Positions 5,894 through 5,922 of a stretch of DNA of 5,922 nucleotides are shown here, in pieces. Under the pieces are notes generated by a model that was not told where the DNA came from, did not search any database, and saw nothing but the letters and a program-made list of their open reading frames with translations. Both the position numbers and the translations under genes were made by a program. The stretch's first letter is position 1. Each line of letters begins with the position of its first letter. Source of the stretch: Aquificota bacterium (GTDB lineage Bacteria; Aquificota; Aquificia; Aquificales; QOAS01); the NCBI GenBank assembly GCA_026987085.1, contig JALSNH010000003.1:1-5922 (forward strand), read 5' to 3'.

Positions 5894-5922
5894 TAAATTT
5901 CTATCCTCAAGACCTTTTTAAG

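Larger units (their letters stand above)
5664..5922. other. Intergenic region with no convincing gene
   Basis: This stretch continues to the window end. It is AT-rich, shows no recognisable protein, tRNA or CRISPR repeat, and has no good match to the standard DnaA box. It should carry the promoter and leader of the minus-strand Argonaute-like gene. Its right part holds three related 11-base words, two direct and one inverted. The only small frames (a 9-codon frame at 5758-5787 and a 41-codon frame at 5796-5921) have no supporting signal. Confidence 0.6.

Noticed and set aside
5796..5921. 41-codon open frame (MAKVFNIQLS...) on the plus strand ending at the window edge
   Set aside because: It has no Shine-Dalgarno site and no recognisable family. 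It runs through the inverted repeat and is of a length expected by chance in AT-rich DNA.

Overview
This is an AT-rich bacterial window with tightly packed genes. On the plus strand lie the 3' end of secG, a membrane-anchored coiled-coil protein, a secreted beta-propeller protein and dnaA. On the minus strand, converging on dnaA, is a 621-residue protein that I read as a long prokaryotic Argonaute (pAgo) with a shrunken PIWI domain. The proteins are rich in Lys, Glu, Ile and Phe. The DnaA is compact (408 residues, almost no domain II linker). Both points suggest a thermophile, and the Aquificota (a Desulfurobacterium-like lineage) would fit. That placement is inference, because no rRNA or other decisive marker is present.

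Layout. Positions 1-248 hold the end of secG. After 5 bases comes an unrecognised protein with an N-terminal membrane anchor (254-961). An 82-base gap follows, which contains a short open frame reading as a membrane helix without a normal start codon. Positions 1044-2573 encode an exported protein that resembles the VCBS/FG-GAP-type propeller proteins beside a FlgT-C-like N-terminal region. Its stop is one base from the dnaA start (2575-3801), so the two are probably translated from one message, and the operon promoter must lie left of the window. The dnaA stop and the stop of the minus-strand gene (3798-5663) share the palindrome TTAA, so the genes overlap by 4 bases with no room for a terminator between them. 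The last 259 bases (5664-5922) have no convincing gene. They hold the probable promoter region of the minus-strand gene and a set of short repeats, including an 11-bp inverted repeat.

The most interesting object is the Argonaute-like gene. Its N-terminal, L1/L2, MID and PIWI-start patterns can be followed, but the RNase H-like part of PIWI is about 120 residues instead of roughly 190. The Asp/Glu/Asp catalytic positions are not recognisable, and the protein ends where the last conserved PIWI helix and final catalytic position would come. It looks like a catalytically dead, guide-binding-only pAgo placed tail to tail with the replication initiator gene. Established work links Thermus Argonaute to completion of chromosome replication, so the location is worth noting, but a functional link here is only a hypothesis.

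The rest of the window shows several short perfect inverted repeats inside coding sequence, notably two GC-rich hairpins built from otherwise uncommon arginine codons in the first 200 bases of dnaA.
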